Shown: positions 42,523 to 50,517 of the stretch, piece after piece
Layout: each line of letters opens with the position of its first letter
Numbering within the stretch: position 1 is the first letter of the stretch
NCBI RefSeq assembly: GCF_026241105.1
Contig: NZ_JAPFFT010000006.1
Location: forward strand, 118,728-182,727
DNA length: 64,000 nt
Direction: 5' to 3'
From: Arthrobacter rhizophilus
GTDB taxonomy: Bacteria > Actinomycetota > Actinomycetes > Actinomycetales > Micrococcaceae
Notes under the pieces: generated by a model
Seen by the model: only the letters and a program-made list of their open reading frames with translations
What the model was told of the DNA's origin: nothing
Database searches by the model: none
Program-made: the position numbers and the translations under genes

Positions 42523-42567
42523 CGAGTGGTGCTACCCGTCTTTCCCAACAAAAGCGAGTGGTACTAC
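42523..42567 (-). promoter_or_regulatory. Two shared elements upstream of the TasA-like operon
   Basis: Reading toward the operon: GTAGTACCACTCGC (42567-42554), then AAAGACGGGTAG with CACCACTCG (42543-42523). The second has the exact 12-base AAAGACGGGTAG of the ugd and deacetylase promoters, 20-26 kb away. The first shares AAACCAAGTAG and ACCACTC with the element before regulator 5. Confidence 0.7.
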
Positions 42568-42619
42568 TTGGTTTGCGATCCTTCTGTGGGAAATCGCTAA
42601 TGGGGGCCTTGCTGCTTGT

Positions 42620-43519
42620 TCAAGGCTGGTGGACCCCAAGTGGCTGGGTTGTACCGGCGAGATCCTGGATTCTCTCGGTCGCGGCCCAACTGGCAAGCAA
42701 CCGGAGGCGTTCATCGGACGGGGATCCAGGTACTGCCGGGTAGACCGTAAGTTTGAAGCCAGGGTCTTCCGCAAGGTCCATGGATTCGTAGGCGAGTTCG
42801 AGGTCACCTACCACCGGGTGGTGGAAATACTTGGTCCCGGCGTAGTGGCGCCGGACGTTGTGGGCGGCCCAGCGGGTTCGGAATTCTTCGCTGCGCATGG
42901 ACAATTCTCCGACGAGGTCTGCTAAACGTTTGTCGAAAGGATTGCGTCCGGTCTGCGTGCGCAGGATTGCCACGTTGGTATCGGCTGCCAGTTCCCAATT
43001 TGGGTAAAAATCCCTGGCCCGGGGGTCGAGGAAAATGAACCGTGAATGGTTGGCGGGCCTTGCCGGTCCTCGGTACATCTCCGAATAAAGCGCAAAGCCG
43101 AGTTGGTTGGCCGCGACGATGTCCATGTGGCCGTTGCCGATGAAGGCCGGAGACGTGGTGATGGAGTCCAGCATGAATTGGAGAGTCGGGCGGACGGTCC
43201 CGCTTTGGAGGGGGCGCCGTCGAGCCTGGCCGGATATGCTCGCGGCACGGGCAAGGTTGTAGAGGTGGTCCCGCTCGGCGTCGTCAAGCTTCAATGCCCT
43301 GGCTATCGATTCTAGGACGCTTTCGGAGGTACCGGCCAGGTTCCCGCGCTCAAGCTTCGTGTAGTAGTCCACGCTGACCCCCGCGAGCATTGCAACCTCT
43401 TCACGGCGCAGGCCGGGGACCCGGCGTCGACCCCCTATGAACGTCAGCCCGGCCATTTGGGGAGTGATTTTGGCGCGCCGAGAGGCGAGGAATTCTCGCA
43501 CTGCCATCTTGTTGTCCAC
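42620..43519 (-). CDS. XRE-family regulator with MmyB-like ligand-binding domain
   Basis: The 299-residue regulator has an N-terminal Cro/CI helix-turn-helix (about 10-85, with VPGLRREEVAMLAGVSVDYYTKLERG) and the C-terminal MmyB-like domain (about 110-275, with GNGHMDIVAANQLGFALY, FLDPRARDFYPNWELAA and HHPVVGDLELAYESM), a PAS-like fold that binds fatty-acid-type ligands in family members. The start is GTG 43519; ATG 43507 is an alternative. It is divergent from the MFS exporter (160 bp), the usual layout for a local repressor of that gene. Confidence 0.92.
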   Translation of the reverse strand: MDNKMAVREFLASRRAKITPQMAGLTFIGGRRRVPGLRREEVAMLAGVSVDYYTKLERGNLAGTSESVLESIARALKLDDAERDHLYNLARAASISGQARRRPLQSGTVRPTLQFMLDSITTSPAFIGNGHMDIVAANQLGFALYSEMYRGPARPANHSRFIFLDPRARDFYPNWELAADTNVAILRTQTGRNPFDKRLADLVGELSMRSEEFRTRWAAHNVRRHYAGTKYFHHPVVGDLELAYESMDLAEDPGFKLTVYPAVPGSPSDERLRLLASWAATERIQDLAGTTQPLGVHQP

Positions 43520-43679
43520 TCATTCACGCTACACCGGGCTTTGCGCCGTAGGGAGGTACTGCCAGAACCCGGATAAGCAGAGCTCTCGCTAGGGATGGAT
43601 TCCTTCGCTTCCATTGAAGGTGAACCAAAAGCCCGCCCACAATCCTGGGCCGAGCCATGACCACCAGAACGGAGTCAGC

Positions 43680-44912
43680 GTGACCGCCATCAACACTCAG
43701 ATGCCCGAGCGCGAACAGATCGCCGGCCGTCCGCTCGCGGCGGTGCTCGGCTTGCTCACCATCTTCGGTCCGATTTCCATGGACCTGTACCTGCCTGTCC
43801 TTCCAGCCCTCACGGCCGAGCTTCAAAGCACGACGTCGGTGGCCCAGCTGACAATCACCGCTTGCCTTCTTGGCCTCGCCATAGGCCAAGTAATCGCAGG
43901 GCCCCTTTCGGACCGCTTCGGACGCCGAGTGCCGCTGCTGATTGGAGTACTCGCCTACACCGCGACATCGGCCCTGTGTGCGCTCGCCCCGACCGTAGAA
44001 ACACTCATCGCCGTGAGGTTCGTCCAGGGCCTGGCGGGCGCCGTGGGGATCGTGATTGCCCAAGCCGCGGGCCGGGATGTCTATTCGGGCGGCAAGCTGC
44101 TCCGCTACTACGGACGCCTCACGGTGCTCGGAGGACTGGCCGCGATTGTCGGCCCGGTGATTGGCGGCCAACTCGCGGCAGTCACAGACTGGCGAGGTGT
44201 CTTCCTGTTCCTCGCAGCCATCGGTGTCGCCATCCTTGTGGCATCCTTGGCCGTTTTCCGGGAGACCTTGCCGGGGAGCCGGCGGATCACGGGAGGTCTT
44301 TCCCATACGGTCAGGGACTTCCGCCGACTCCTTGCGGACAGGGTGTTCGTTGGGGCCGTTCTGATCACCGGCTTCACGTACTCGGCGATTTTCGCCTACT
44401 TGAGCGGGGCAACCTACATCCTCCAAGGCATGTACGGGCTCTCCCCGCAGGGCTACTCGTTCGCCTTCGGCCTGAACTCCCTGGGCTTCATGGTCTTTGG
44501 GTTCATCGCCGGACGCCTGGCTGAACGATGGTCCGAGAAAGCAACCCTCGTCCTGGGTCTGCTCATGACTCTCTCCGGCGCCCTCGGCCTGCTCGCGACT
44601 GCGCTCCTGCACCTGCCTTTGATCGCCATCGTCCTGTCCCTTTTCACCATGGTCAGCGGAGTGGCCGTGACCAGCCCGCCGGCAACGTCGCTCGCACTGA
44701 AGGACTACCCGGACTTGGCAGGCACGGCGTCATCGCTCCTTGGTTTGGCCCGGTTCGCTTTCGGTGGCCTCGCCGCACCCCTGGTCGGCATCGCGGGTGC
44801 CAACAATCCGGTTCCCTTCGGCATCGTCGCCTTCGTTTCGGCTGTGGCGGCTGCGCTTTGCATCGGACTGATCAGGGTGCGCGCCGTGAACCGGCTCGAC
44901 CACCATTTCTGA
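43680..44912 (+). CDS. Bcr/CflA-type MFS multidrug exporter
   Basis: The 410-residue transporter has 12 predicted membrane segments and the DHA1 signature GPLSDRFGRRVPLLIG between helices 2 and 3, with ISMDLYLPVLPALTAEL in helix 1 typical of the Bcr/CflA subgroup (proton-driven export of drugs such as bicyclomycin, chloramphenicol or sulfonamides). The substrate is not readable. GTG 43680 (MTAINTQMPERE) has GGAG upstream; an earlier start at 43614 would add a non-conserved tail. Divergent from the XRE/MmyB regulator, which likely controls it. A strong hairpin follows at 44929-44971. Confidence 0.92.
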   Translation: MTAINTQMPEREQIAGRPLAAVLGLLTIFGPISMDLYLPVLPALTAELQSTTSVAQLTITACLLGLAIGQVIAGPLSDRFGRRVPLLIGVLAYTATSALCALAPTVETLIAVRFVQGLAGAVGIVIAQAAGRDVYSGGKLLRYYGRLTVLGGLAAIVGPVIGGQLAAVTDWRGVFLFLAAIGVAILVASLAVFRETLPGSRRITGGLSHTVRDFRRLLADRVFVGAVLITGFTYSAIFAYLSGATYILQGMYGLSPQGYSFAFGLNSLGFMVFGFIAGRLAERWSEKATLVLGLLMTLSGALGLLATALLHLPLIAIVLSLFTMVSGVAVTSPPATSLALKDYPDLAGTASSLLGLARFAFGGLAAPLVGIAGANNPVPFGIVAFVSAVAAALCIGLIRVRAVNRLDHHF

Positions 44913-44928
44913 CCTTCTTTGGTGGGAC

Positions 44929-44971
44929 AACGACGGCGACACGCCCTTCTTCGTGGCGAGTCGCCGTCGTT
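44929..44971 (+). terminator. Hairpin after the MFS gene
   Basis: AACGACGGCGAC (44929-44940) pairs perfectly with GTCGCCGTCGTT (44960-44971), a 12-bp stem with a 19-base loop, 16 bp after the stop. Confidence 0.7.
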
Positions 44972-45013
44972 CGCGTTGAAAGGAGGTCAAAAGTGGTGGA
45001 ACCACACTTAAAG

Positions 45014-45048
45014 TACTGTGGCCCCGGACCAGGTCCGGGGCCACAGTA
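45014..45048. terminator. Long perfect inverted repeat, bidirectional terminator
   Basis: TACTGTGGCCCCGGACC (45014-45030) and its complement GGTCCGGGGCCACAGTA (45032-45048) are separated by one A. Flanking AAAG and TTT extend the stem and supply A/T tracts for both strands. It separates the MFS gene from the convergent gene at 45063. Confidence 0.85.
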
Positions 45049-45062
45049 TTTGCGGTTAAGTC

Positions 45063-45287
45063 TTAGCTTTCGCCGGCCGAGTTGGAGCGGCCGAGGATGG
45101 TTTGCGGAATCCAGAATGCGAGGGCAAAGAGGCCGAGGCACACAGCCATGGGCCACGGGTTGCTCAGCGTCAGGAAAGACAGCGAATACAGAGCGCCGAG
45201 GAACAGGACCATGATGACCGCGAAGATCAAAATGCTCTGGCCCAGATTGTTCTCTTTTTCGACGGGCTTGCTGGCGTTCTGGGACAT
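45063..45287 (-). CDS. Small two-pass membrane protein (74 residues)
   Basis: The 74-residue protein starts MSQNASKPVEKENN at ATG 45287 and has two hydrophobic segments (about 18-42 and 46-66) with a Pro-Trp-Pro turn. GAGGAAAG precedes the start. It is a hypothetical protein; no family recognised. It ends just before the long terminator and stands alone between the MFS gene and deoC. Confidence 0.75.
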   Translation of the reverse strand: MSQNASKPVEKENNLGQSILIFAVIMVLFLGALYSLSFLTLSNPWPMAVCLGLFALAFWIPQTILGRSNSAGES

Positions 45288-45355
45288 GCTTTCCTCCTCG
45301 GCCCCTGGGGGCTCAAAACTTTGGCGGCTGCGGGGCTATTCAGTACTGGGTAATT

Positions 45356-46060
45356 TCAGTACGCGGATGAACCTTGTTCACCCTTGACGATGGCAATCCC
45401 GGAGCTCGCACCGATACGTGTTGCACCAGCAGCAATCATAGCCTGTGCATCAGCCAGGGAACGCACTCCACCGGAGGCCTTGACGCCGAGGTCCGGGCCA
45501 ACTGTCTTGCGCATGAGCGCAACGTCTTCCACCGTGGCGCCGCCACCGTTGAAGCCGGTTGATGTCTTGACGAAGTCCGCGCCGGCCTCCACGGAAGCCT
45601 CGCAAGCCAGGACCTTCTGCTCGTCATTCAGCAGCGCGGTCTCGATGATGACCTTCAGGATGGCCCCGCCCGCGTGGACCGCCTCCGCCACTGCTGTGAT
45701 GTCATCCACCAATGCGCCCTTGTCCCCGGCCCGGGCTGCCGCGATGTTGATCACCATGTCGATTTCATCCGCCCCGTCCAGCGCGGCACCACGGGCCTCA
45801 AAAGCCTTGACGTCGCTGGGAGTAGCACCCAACGGGAAGCCAACCACCGAGCAGGTGAGCACACCGGAACCCTTGAGTGCCTTCGTGACGGTCTTGACCC
45901 AAATCGGATTGACGCACACCGATTTGAACTTGTATTCGGCTGCCTCGGCACAGACCTGGCGCACCTCGGCCTCGCTGGCCTCCGGCTTGAGAAGAGTGTG
46001 GTCGATGTATGAAGCGATGCCTGCACTATTGTCCAGTGCGGTGGAGGCTTCGTTGCTCAT
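45356..46060 (-). CDS. deoC: Deoxyribose-phosphate aldolase
   Basis: DeoC cleaves 2-deoxyribose-5-phosphate into glyceraldehyde-3-phosphate and acetaldehyde during deoxynucleoside breakdown. The 234-residue class I aldolase has [12 protein letters not shown] at the N-terminus, [29 protein letters not shown], and the Schiff-base Lys in FVKTSTGF followed by [10 protein letters not shown]. Length and motifs are complete. The ATG at 46060 has a usable AGGACCTCC region upstream. No other deo genes are adjacent. Confidence 0.96.
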   Translation of the reverse strand: MSNEASTALDNSAGIASYIDHTLLKPEASEAEVRQVCAEAAEYKFKSVCVNPIWVKTVTKALKGSGVLTCSVVGFPLGATPSDVKAFEARGAALDGADEIDMVINIAAARAGDKGALVDDITAVAEAVHAGGAILKVIIETALLNDEQKVLACEASVEAGADFVKTSTGFNGGGATVEDVALMRKTVGPDLGVKASGGVRSLADAQAMIAAGATRIGASSGIAIVKGEQGSSAY

Positions 46061-46193
46061 GGAGGTCCTTCCGTGGCGGGCCCGGTGGCTTCGTGCCGCA
46101 AGGGTCGCGGCTCGTCAAATGACCATCTTGCCACACTGCCCGGCCGCCGCGGAGGCTGCCCCGAAACGAGCGGATACCAAGTGCCGGGCCGTC

Positions 46194-47087
46194 TCAGGCA
46201 GCGGCGACGGCGGTCCGCCCAGCCTTCGGAGCGCGGAACCTGGCGTCTTCTTCAAGCCGGGCGGCGCAATGGGCCGCTGCCGCATCGGAAGACAAGACGA
46301 GCCCCAAGCGCATGCCGTCCCAGGAGGCGGCGTCGCCGATCGCCCAGATGCCCGGCACGGAGGTGGTGAAATCGCGCCCCACCCTGATGCCGCCGTCGGG
46401 AGCTGTTTGCAGGCCGGCACTTTCGGCGAGCTCGTTGCGGGGGAGCCGTTCTTCGGCGAGCACCACAAGATCGCCGTTCATGCTGCTTCCGTCTTCGAAG
46501 ACGATCCCGGTGGCCGGGAACACCGAACCGGCGACGGAAGGCATGACGGAAGCGGGGCGCAGGGTGGTGCGGACTGGCCGGACTCCGCGGGACCGCAGCA
46601 CGGCCTCGGCCTGGCCGGCCGCAGGACCAGTGCCCACCAGGATTCCCAGGGGCCGACGCCCCAGGACCCGGGTAATGTCGTTGACCGCGGTGCCGATCTG
46701 CTCAGCGTCGTCGATGGTGGAGTAGCTCAAGCCGCGCGCAGCGCCCTGGACCGGCGGAAACATCGGCGCGGAGCCGGTGGCGATAACCAATTGGTCGTAC
46801 GGGAACTCCATGCCCTCGGTGGTGGTCACTGTGCGTGCCTGGACGTCAATGAAGCTCGCGGCCTGGCCGAAGCGAACGGAAACCTGGGGGAGCGCAGCAA
46901 GCTCCAGGAGCGCATCGGAACAATCGTCGCGGTTGCTCAGAACGGTGATGGTGCCGTGGAAGGCTGCGGTGCCCGGCTGTCGCGCAGCTGTGCTGACCCC
47001 TGCCAGCCGACGCACGAGGGCCTGGGCTGCGGGCCCGGCTCCCGCGATGACGAGGTGGACGGAATCTGCGGACGGGGTGATGGACAT
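46194..47087 (-). CDS. FAD-dependent pyridine nucleotide-disulfide oxidoreductase, NirB N-terminal-like
   Basis: The 297-residue protein has the FAD motif VIAGAGPAAQALVRRLAG (about 12-29), the ATG-type motif LVIATGSAPMFPPVQG (about 102), a second nucleotide-binding motif LGILVGTGPAAGQAE, and the C-terminal FAD motif IWAIGDAASWDGMRLGLV. The block GIWAIG(D/E)(A/V)...DGM.LGLV is very close to the same part of NirB in this window (58726-61377). It lacks iron-sulfur or siroheme parts. It may be an NAD(P)H-dependent reductase linked to nitrite or nitrate assimilation, or a nitrite reductase remnant turned stand-alone. The partner is unknown. Confidence 0.82.
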   Translation of the reverse strand: MSITPSADSVHLVIAGAGPAAQALVRRLAGVSTAARQPGTAAFHGTITVLSNRDDCSDALLELAALPQVSVRFGQAASFIDVQARTVTTTEGMEFPYDQLVIATGSAPMFPPVQGAARGLSYSTIDDAEQIGTAVNDITRVLGRRPLGILVGTGPAAGQAEAVLRSRGVRPVRTTLRPASVMPSVAGSVFPATGIVFEDGSSMNGDLVVLAEERLPRNELAESAGLQTAPDGGIRVGRDFTTSVPGIWAIGDAASWDGMRLGLVLSSDAAAAHCAARLEEDARFRAPKAGRTAVAAA

Positions 47088-47251
47088 GATGGGTCCCTTC
47101 GCTGGATTGACCCGTGGGTACGTGCCTGTGCCCAGCGTAGGCGTTGGGTTTTTCGGCGGTGTTTCCCTGTTGTTGCCATTTCGCAGGCGCCTGTTCCCTG
47201 ATGGTTACCCACCGGTAATGAGCTGCGTCACATGGTGGACAGCGCTGATAG

Positions 47252-48598
47252 TCAATACCGCCGCAGGAGCTCCCGGAGTCCATTGGATACAAAGGCCCTG
47301 ACTGCCCCGGCGCGGTCGAGGAACCCGTGGGCGCCCACGGGTTCCACGGAGGCGATCAGCCCTGCGGCGTCGTCCAGGCTCATGCGGACTTCGGTATCCA
47401 GCCGCCCCTCCACCACCAACCGGGCTCGGCGGGAATCTGACCACGCGTCGGGTCCGGGGTCATCGTGGAAGGTGCGGGTCACCGACACGTCCCGCCAGCC
47501 GCCGTCGAGCTTCACATGCGCCTGGTAACTGACGGTTTCCCCCTGGGTCTCAACGCGCCCGTCCGCGAGGAACGCCCGGGCTCCGAAGGGCCGGTGGTCA
47601 AGGAAGCCGGACACCTGAGGCGCGGCTCCGGCGTCGGCGGATGGCAGCACCACGGTGGCCGTAAAAATCAGTAGCTCACCGTCTGCTTCGCCGCGGAGGG
47701 TGTCGTTGAAACGGACGCCGGCAGGAGGCTCGGTCATGGCCGTGCAGGAGGAATCCTTGGGCAAGCCGCCGGTGGTCATCGAGCCCAGGTACTTCCGTGC
47801 GTCCCGGTAGCCCATGCCGATCAAGGTGTCTGCGTTGATCCTGTCCAGATAGAACTCGGGATCGAGCGGCAGGGGATGTTCCGGGCGCACCACATGGAGA
47901 ATAAACTCGCGTCCGGTGGCCTTGGCCGCCTCGAAATCCGTAAGGAGCGCTCCCATGGCACTCATTTCAATCATATGGACGTACTGCTCCAGCGGGCCGT
48001 CGCCCCAATAGGGGGAATTCCCAATGCACCAGATGAGCCAGATTTCGTCCGCACCCCGCCTTAGCGCTTCCTGGACGTTGGCGTCCCGCACCCAGACGGC
48101 GTCGGTCCAGATCTTGCCGTCCCTGCGGAGCGGTGTGAGGAAGATGGGCAGCGACATCCCGGCGGCCATGAGCTCCGGATCGATCTCCGTGGCGTCGATC
48201 GGGTGGCAGCGCTTTTCCACGAACTCCACCACGTTGAAGGAGCCTCCGACGGCGCCCGGTTCCGCCGCGCGGCGACGGATCTCGGCGGCGTCGATCCCCA
48301 ACGCCGGGAACACTTTGTTGAGGAGGCCGTCGGCATCGCCAATGGCGGGCAAGGACCACGGTCCCTTTAGGTAGTCGCCCAGGGGGAGGGCCGAGCCGAA
48401 ATCCTTGACGTTGACGCCGGACCACTTGCTGCACATGTCCTCCGGAGACACGCCGGAGAGCATCATCCCGGCTGTCAGGATCCCGCCGGACGTTCCGTCC
48501 ACATGATCGAACGCCAGCCCTTCCTCCGCGAGCGCGCGCACCACTCCGGCCTGCCAGGCCACACGCATGCCGCCTCCGGCCAGCACCAGGGAACGCAT
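47252..48598 (-). CDS. Patatin-like phospholipase family protein
   Basis: The 448-residue protein begins at ATG 48598 (MRSLVLAGGG). The N-terminal patatin domain (about 1-240) has the oxyanion loop LAGGGMRVAWQAG, the nucleophile elbow DGTSGG (GxSxG) and the Asp in WTDAVWVRDA, though the usual DGG/DGA is DAV. The C-terminal part (about 270-448) contains beta-rich sequence with FNDTLRGEADGELLIFTATV and is not typical of patatins; it resembles an extra lipid- or substrate-related domain seen at the end of the GMC protein of this operon only in general character. It is the last gene of the seven-gene operon and overlaps the preceding stop (ATGA). Acyl hydrolase activity is expected; substrate unknown. 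Confidence 0.85.
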   Translation of the reverse strand: MRSLVLAGGGMRVAWQAGVVRALAEEGLAFDHVDGTSGGILTAGMMLSGVSPEDMCSKWSGVNVKDFGSALPLGDYLKGPWSLPAIGDADGLLNKVFPALGIDAAEIRRRAAEPGAVGGSFNVVEFVEKRCHPIDATEIDPELMAAGMSLPIFLTPLRRDGKIWTDAVWVRDANVQEALRRGADEIWLIWCIGNSPYWGDGPLEQYVHMIEMSAMGALLTDFEAAKATGREFILHVVRPEHPLPLDPEFYLDRINADTLIGMGYRDARKYLGSMTTGGLPKDSSCTAMTEPPAGVRFNDTLRGEADGELLIFTATVVLPSADAGAAPQVSGFLDHRPFGARAFLADGRVETQGETVSYQAHVKLDGGWRDVSVTRTFHDDPGPDAWSDSRRARLVVEGRLDTEVRMSLDDAAGLIASVEPVGAHGFLDRAGAVRAFVSNGLRELLRRY

Positions 48599-49056
48599 CA
48601 CGTACCCACCCTCCCTGCGGCTGCAAGGCCGCGCCAATAGATGAAGCAGAGCACCGCCGTCGCAAGGTCGAAGAAGGCAACTGTCAGCGCCAGTGGCGCG
48701 AACACACCGTTCAGCACTCCGATCCCGACGGCGGCAAACGCGCCTGCCTTTTGCACCCCGGACCACAGGACTACTTCGTGCGAAGCCACGGGGTTGAGCA
48801 GGGTGTGCAGGAGCAGTCCGCCGACCACCACCATGAACATCCCCACGGTGCCGAAGAGCTGGTGCGCCTCGGGCGTTGGCTCTGCCCCGATCAGCCGGAG
48901 AATGGCCCCGCCGAACGGAATCTGCGCTGCCCCTGAAAAGACGGTGATGATGGCGATGGCGGCCAGGACGGCCCGCAACGGATCGGCGGCGGCCCAGTTC
49001 AGGACCCCCGGAGCGTGTTCCTTGTGCGGGTGCGGGTGCGGGTGTGCTGTGCTCAT
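48598..49056 (-). CDS. Four-helix membrane protein with His-rich N-terminus
   Basis: The 152-residue protein begins MSTAHPHPHPHKEH, a His-Pro repeat that could bind metal, then has about four membrane segments (about 28-48, 66-86, 98-118, 123-142). No family is recognised with confidence. It lies 7 bp after the gene at 49064 and overlaps the patatin start by one codon. As part of the operon it may form a membrane complex with the neighbouring 160-residue membrane protein. Confidence 0.8.
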   Translation of the reverse strand: MSTAHPHPHPHKEHAPGVLNWAAADPLRAVLAAIAIITVFSGAAQIPFGGAILRLIGAEPTPEAHQLFGTVGMFMVVVGGLLLHTLLNPVASHEVVLWSGVQKAGAFAAVGIGVLNGVFAPLALTVAFFDLATAVLCFIYWRGLAAAGRVGT

Positions 49057-49063
49057 GGGAATC

Positions 49064-49546
49064 TCACGAGTAGCTTGCCAGCAGCCTGCCGCGGTCCACG
49101 AGCAGCCAGAGCATGGACAGCCAGGTCAGGGTGGAGACGTAGAAGCGGATGTCGTTGAGGAACATCCAGCGCAGCAGCAATTGGCGGAGCTCGGTGTCGT
49201 CCTTGAAATCGCCGCCGCGGATCCTGATGTTGATGGGGATGATGATTCCCTGGCCAACTACCGTCAGCGCGATGATGCCCAGTAGGCAGATGATGGCAGG
49301 GATGACCCGGATGCTGCCCCACTCCGTCCATACCAGGATGGCCCCGGAGACAAACATGATCGGCACCACTACCGTGAAGAATTTGGTGGCCGCGCGGGTG
49401 GGGATGCCAAAGTGCATGTCCACGTTGTCTCGGGAGAGAGATCGCCAGGTGGGGTAGAGGAACCATTTGAGGACCCACATGGTGCCCACGTACATGGTTG
49501 ATCCGAAGAGGAAGTACAGGGCGTTCAGGAGGAGGAGCCAGTTCAT
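49064..49546 (-). CDS. Four-helix membrane protein, DUF-type
   Basis: The 160-residue protein starts at ATG 49546 (MNWLLLLNALYF) with GGGAGG six bases upstream and has four membrane segments (about 3-25, 58-76, 80-102, 135-152). A conserved-looking cytoplasmic stretch RIRGGDFKDDTELRQLL separates the last two. Function unknown. The ATG overlaps the stop of the acetoacetate decarboxylase-like gene. A longer frame upstream belongs to that gene's antisense context and is not used. Confidence 0.8.
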   Translation of the reverse strand: MNWLLLLNALYFLFGSTMYVGTMWVLKWFLYPTWRSLSRDNVDMHFGIPTRAATKFFTVVVPIMFVSGAILVWTEWGSIRVIPAIICLLGIIALTVVGQGIIIPINIRIRGGDFKDDTELRQLLLRWMFLNDIRFYVSTLTWLSMLWLLVDRGRLLASYS

Positions 49547-50517
49547 GATGGCCTCCCTTGGGCAGGCTGGGAATCGGCGACGCGGGAGCGGTCCGGAGGT
49601 GCCAGCCACTCCTGGCTCTGGCCAAGGCCCACCACGCGGTCCATCATGTCTCCGCCGCGGAGGGCTGCCGCTTCCGCCTCCGTCGTTGCCGTGAGGAACC
49701 ACGCTTCGTAGTGGTCGTCCAACACTCCATGCGCTTCGGGAAGCCATGCGGTGAACAAAGGCTTGTTTCCCACCTGCAGGGTCTTGAGGGGTGCGACGCC
49801 GGGAGCCTCACCCAGGACGAGGCGCGCCTTGGCCTGCCGGCCGAAAGCGACATTCGCCGTGGCCTCAAAATAGATGTCTGATTTCCAGAGCATTCCACGG
49901 AAGGCGCAGTAGTTGGAGGCAGCCAGCCTCACCGGGAGCCCGATGGGAGCGGGTTGTTCGATTTCGATGTAGCAGCCCAGCATTCCGTCCTGGTCGTACT
50001 GGGCCGAGACCGTGGTGTCCGTGACCACGAAGTCGAGGTTGGCTTGGTGCTTGGGCATGCCCCAGATTCCTTTGCCGCCCTTGACTGAGATTTCGGTGCT
50101 GACGGGCAGGTCCACCACGAACTGGCCCAGCTTGAACGTCTTCTGGAAGATGAGCGGCAGAAACGGCGGGACGGGCCGGCTGCCGTGGGTGATGGCGATG
50201 GCCATGGAATATTCGATGTATTTGCCGATGTCCGTCGATTTGTAGTTGACCACCGTGACAACAAGCAGTCCCTTGCCCCCCAGGCTGAATGGCCGCATTT
50301 CCTTCCCAGGGAGCAGTGCGGCGGCGGCACGCTTGTTGATGGGGAAGGCCGCCATCAGCACAGGGGAATCGTCCGAATTGACTGGCATGACGTACTTGAT
50401 GCCGTCCACCTTGGCGTATTGGCCGGTGAGTTCGGCTTGGCGGCGGGGGACCGGGGAGGGGAGGATTTTCTGAAAGGATCTGTGCAGCGCTGCATGCAGC
50501 TGGGCGAAGTTGTTCAT
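49543..50517 (-). CDS. Acetoacetate decarboxylase-family protein
   Basis: The 324-residue protein (MNNFAQLHAAL) has the ADC-fold pattern: VDGIKYVMPVNSDDSPVLMAAFPI, VVNYKSTDIGKYIEYSMAIAI and GGKGIWGMPKHQANLDF. In acetoacetate decarboxylase the Schiff-base Lys is followed by a second Lys that lowers its pKa; here the pair reads Lys-His (MPKH), so activity may differ. Family members act on beta-keto acids or related carbonyl compounds. Start at ATG 50517 overlaps the alpha/beta-hydrolase stop. Its place in an operon with an oxidoreductase and hydrolases suggests breakdown or synthesis of a lipid-like ketone (inference). Confidence 0.83.
   Translation of the reverse strand: MNNFAQLHAALHRSFQKILPSPVPRRQAELTGQYAKVDGIKYVMPVNSDDSPVLMAAFPINKRAAAALLPGKEMRPFSLGGKGLLVVTVVNYKSTDIGKYIEYSMAIAITHGSRPVPPFLPLIFQKTFKLGQFVVDLPVSTEISVKGGKGIWGMPKHQANLDFVVTDTTVSAQYDQDGMLGCYIEIEQPAPIGLPVRLAASNYCAFRGMLWKSDIYFEATANVAFGRQAKARLVLGEAPGVAPLKTLQVGNKPLFTAWLPEAHGVLDDHYEAWFLTATTEAEAAALRGGDMMDRVVGLGQSQEWLAPPDRSRVADSQPAQGRPS

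Noticed and set aside
44979..45214. Gene starting at GTG 44993 behind AAAGGAGGT
   Set aside because: The ribosome-site-like string is excellent, but the frame runs through the long terminator and then antisense to the small membrane-protein gene, with no coding character.
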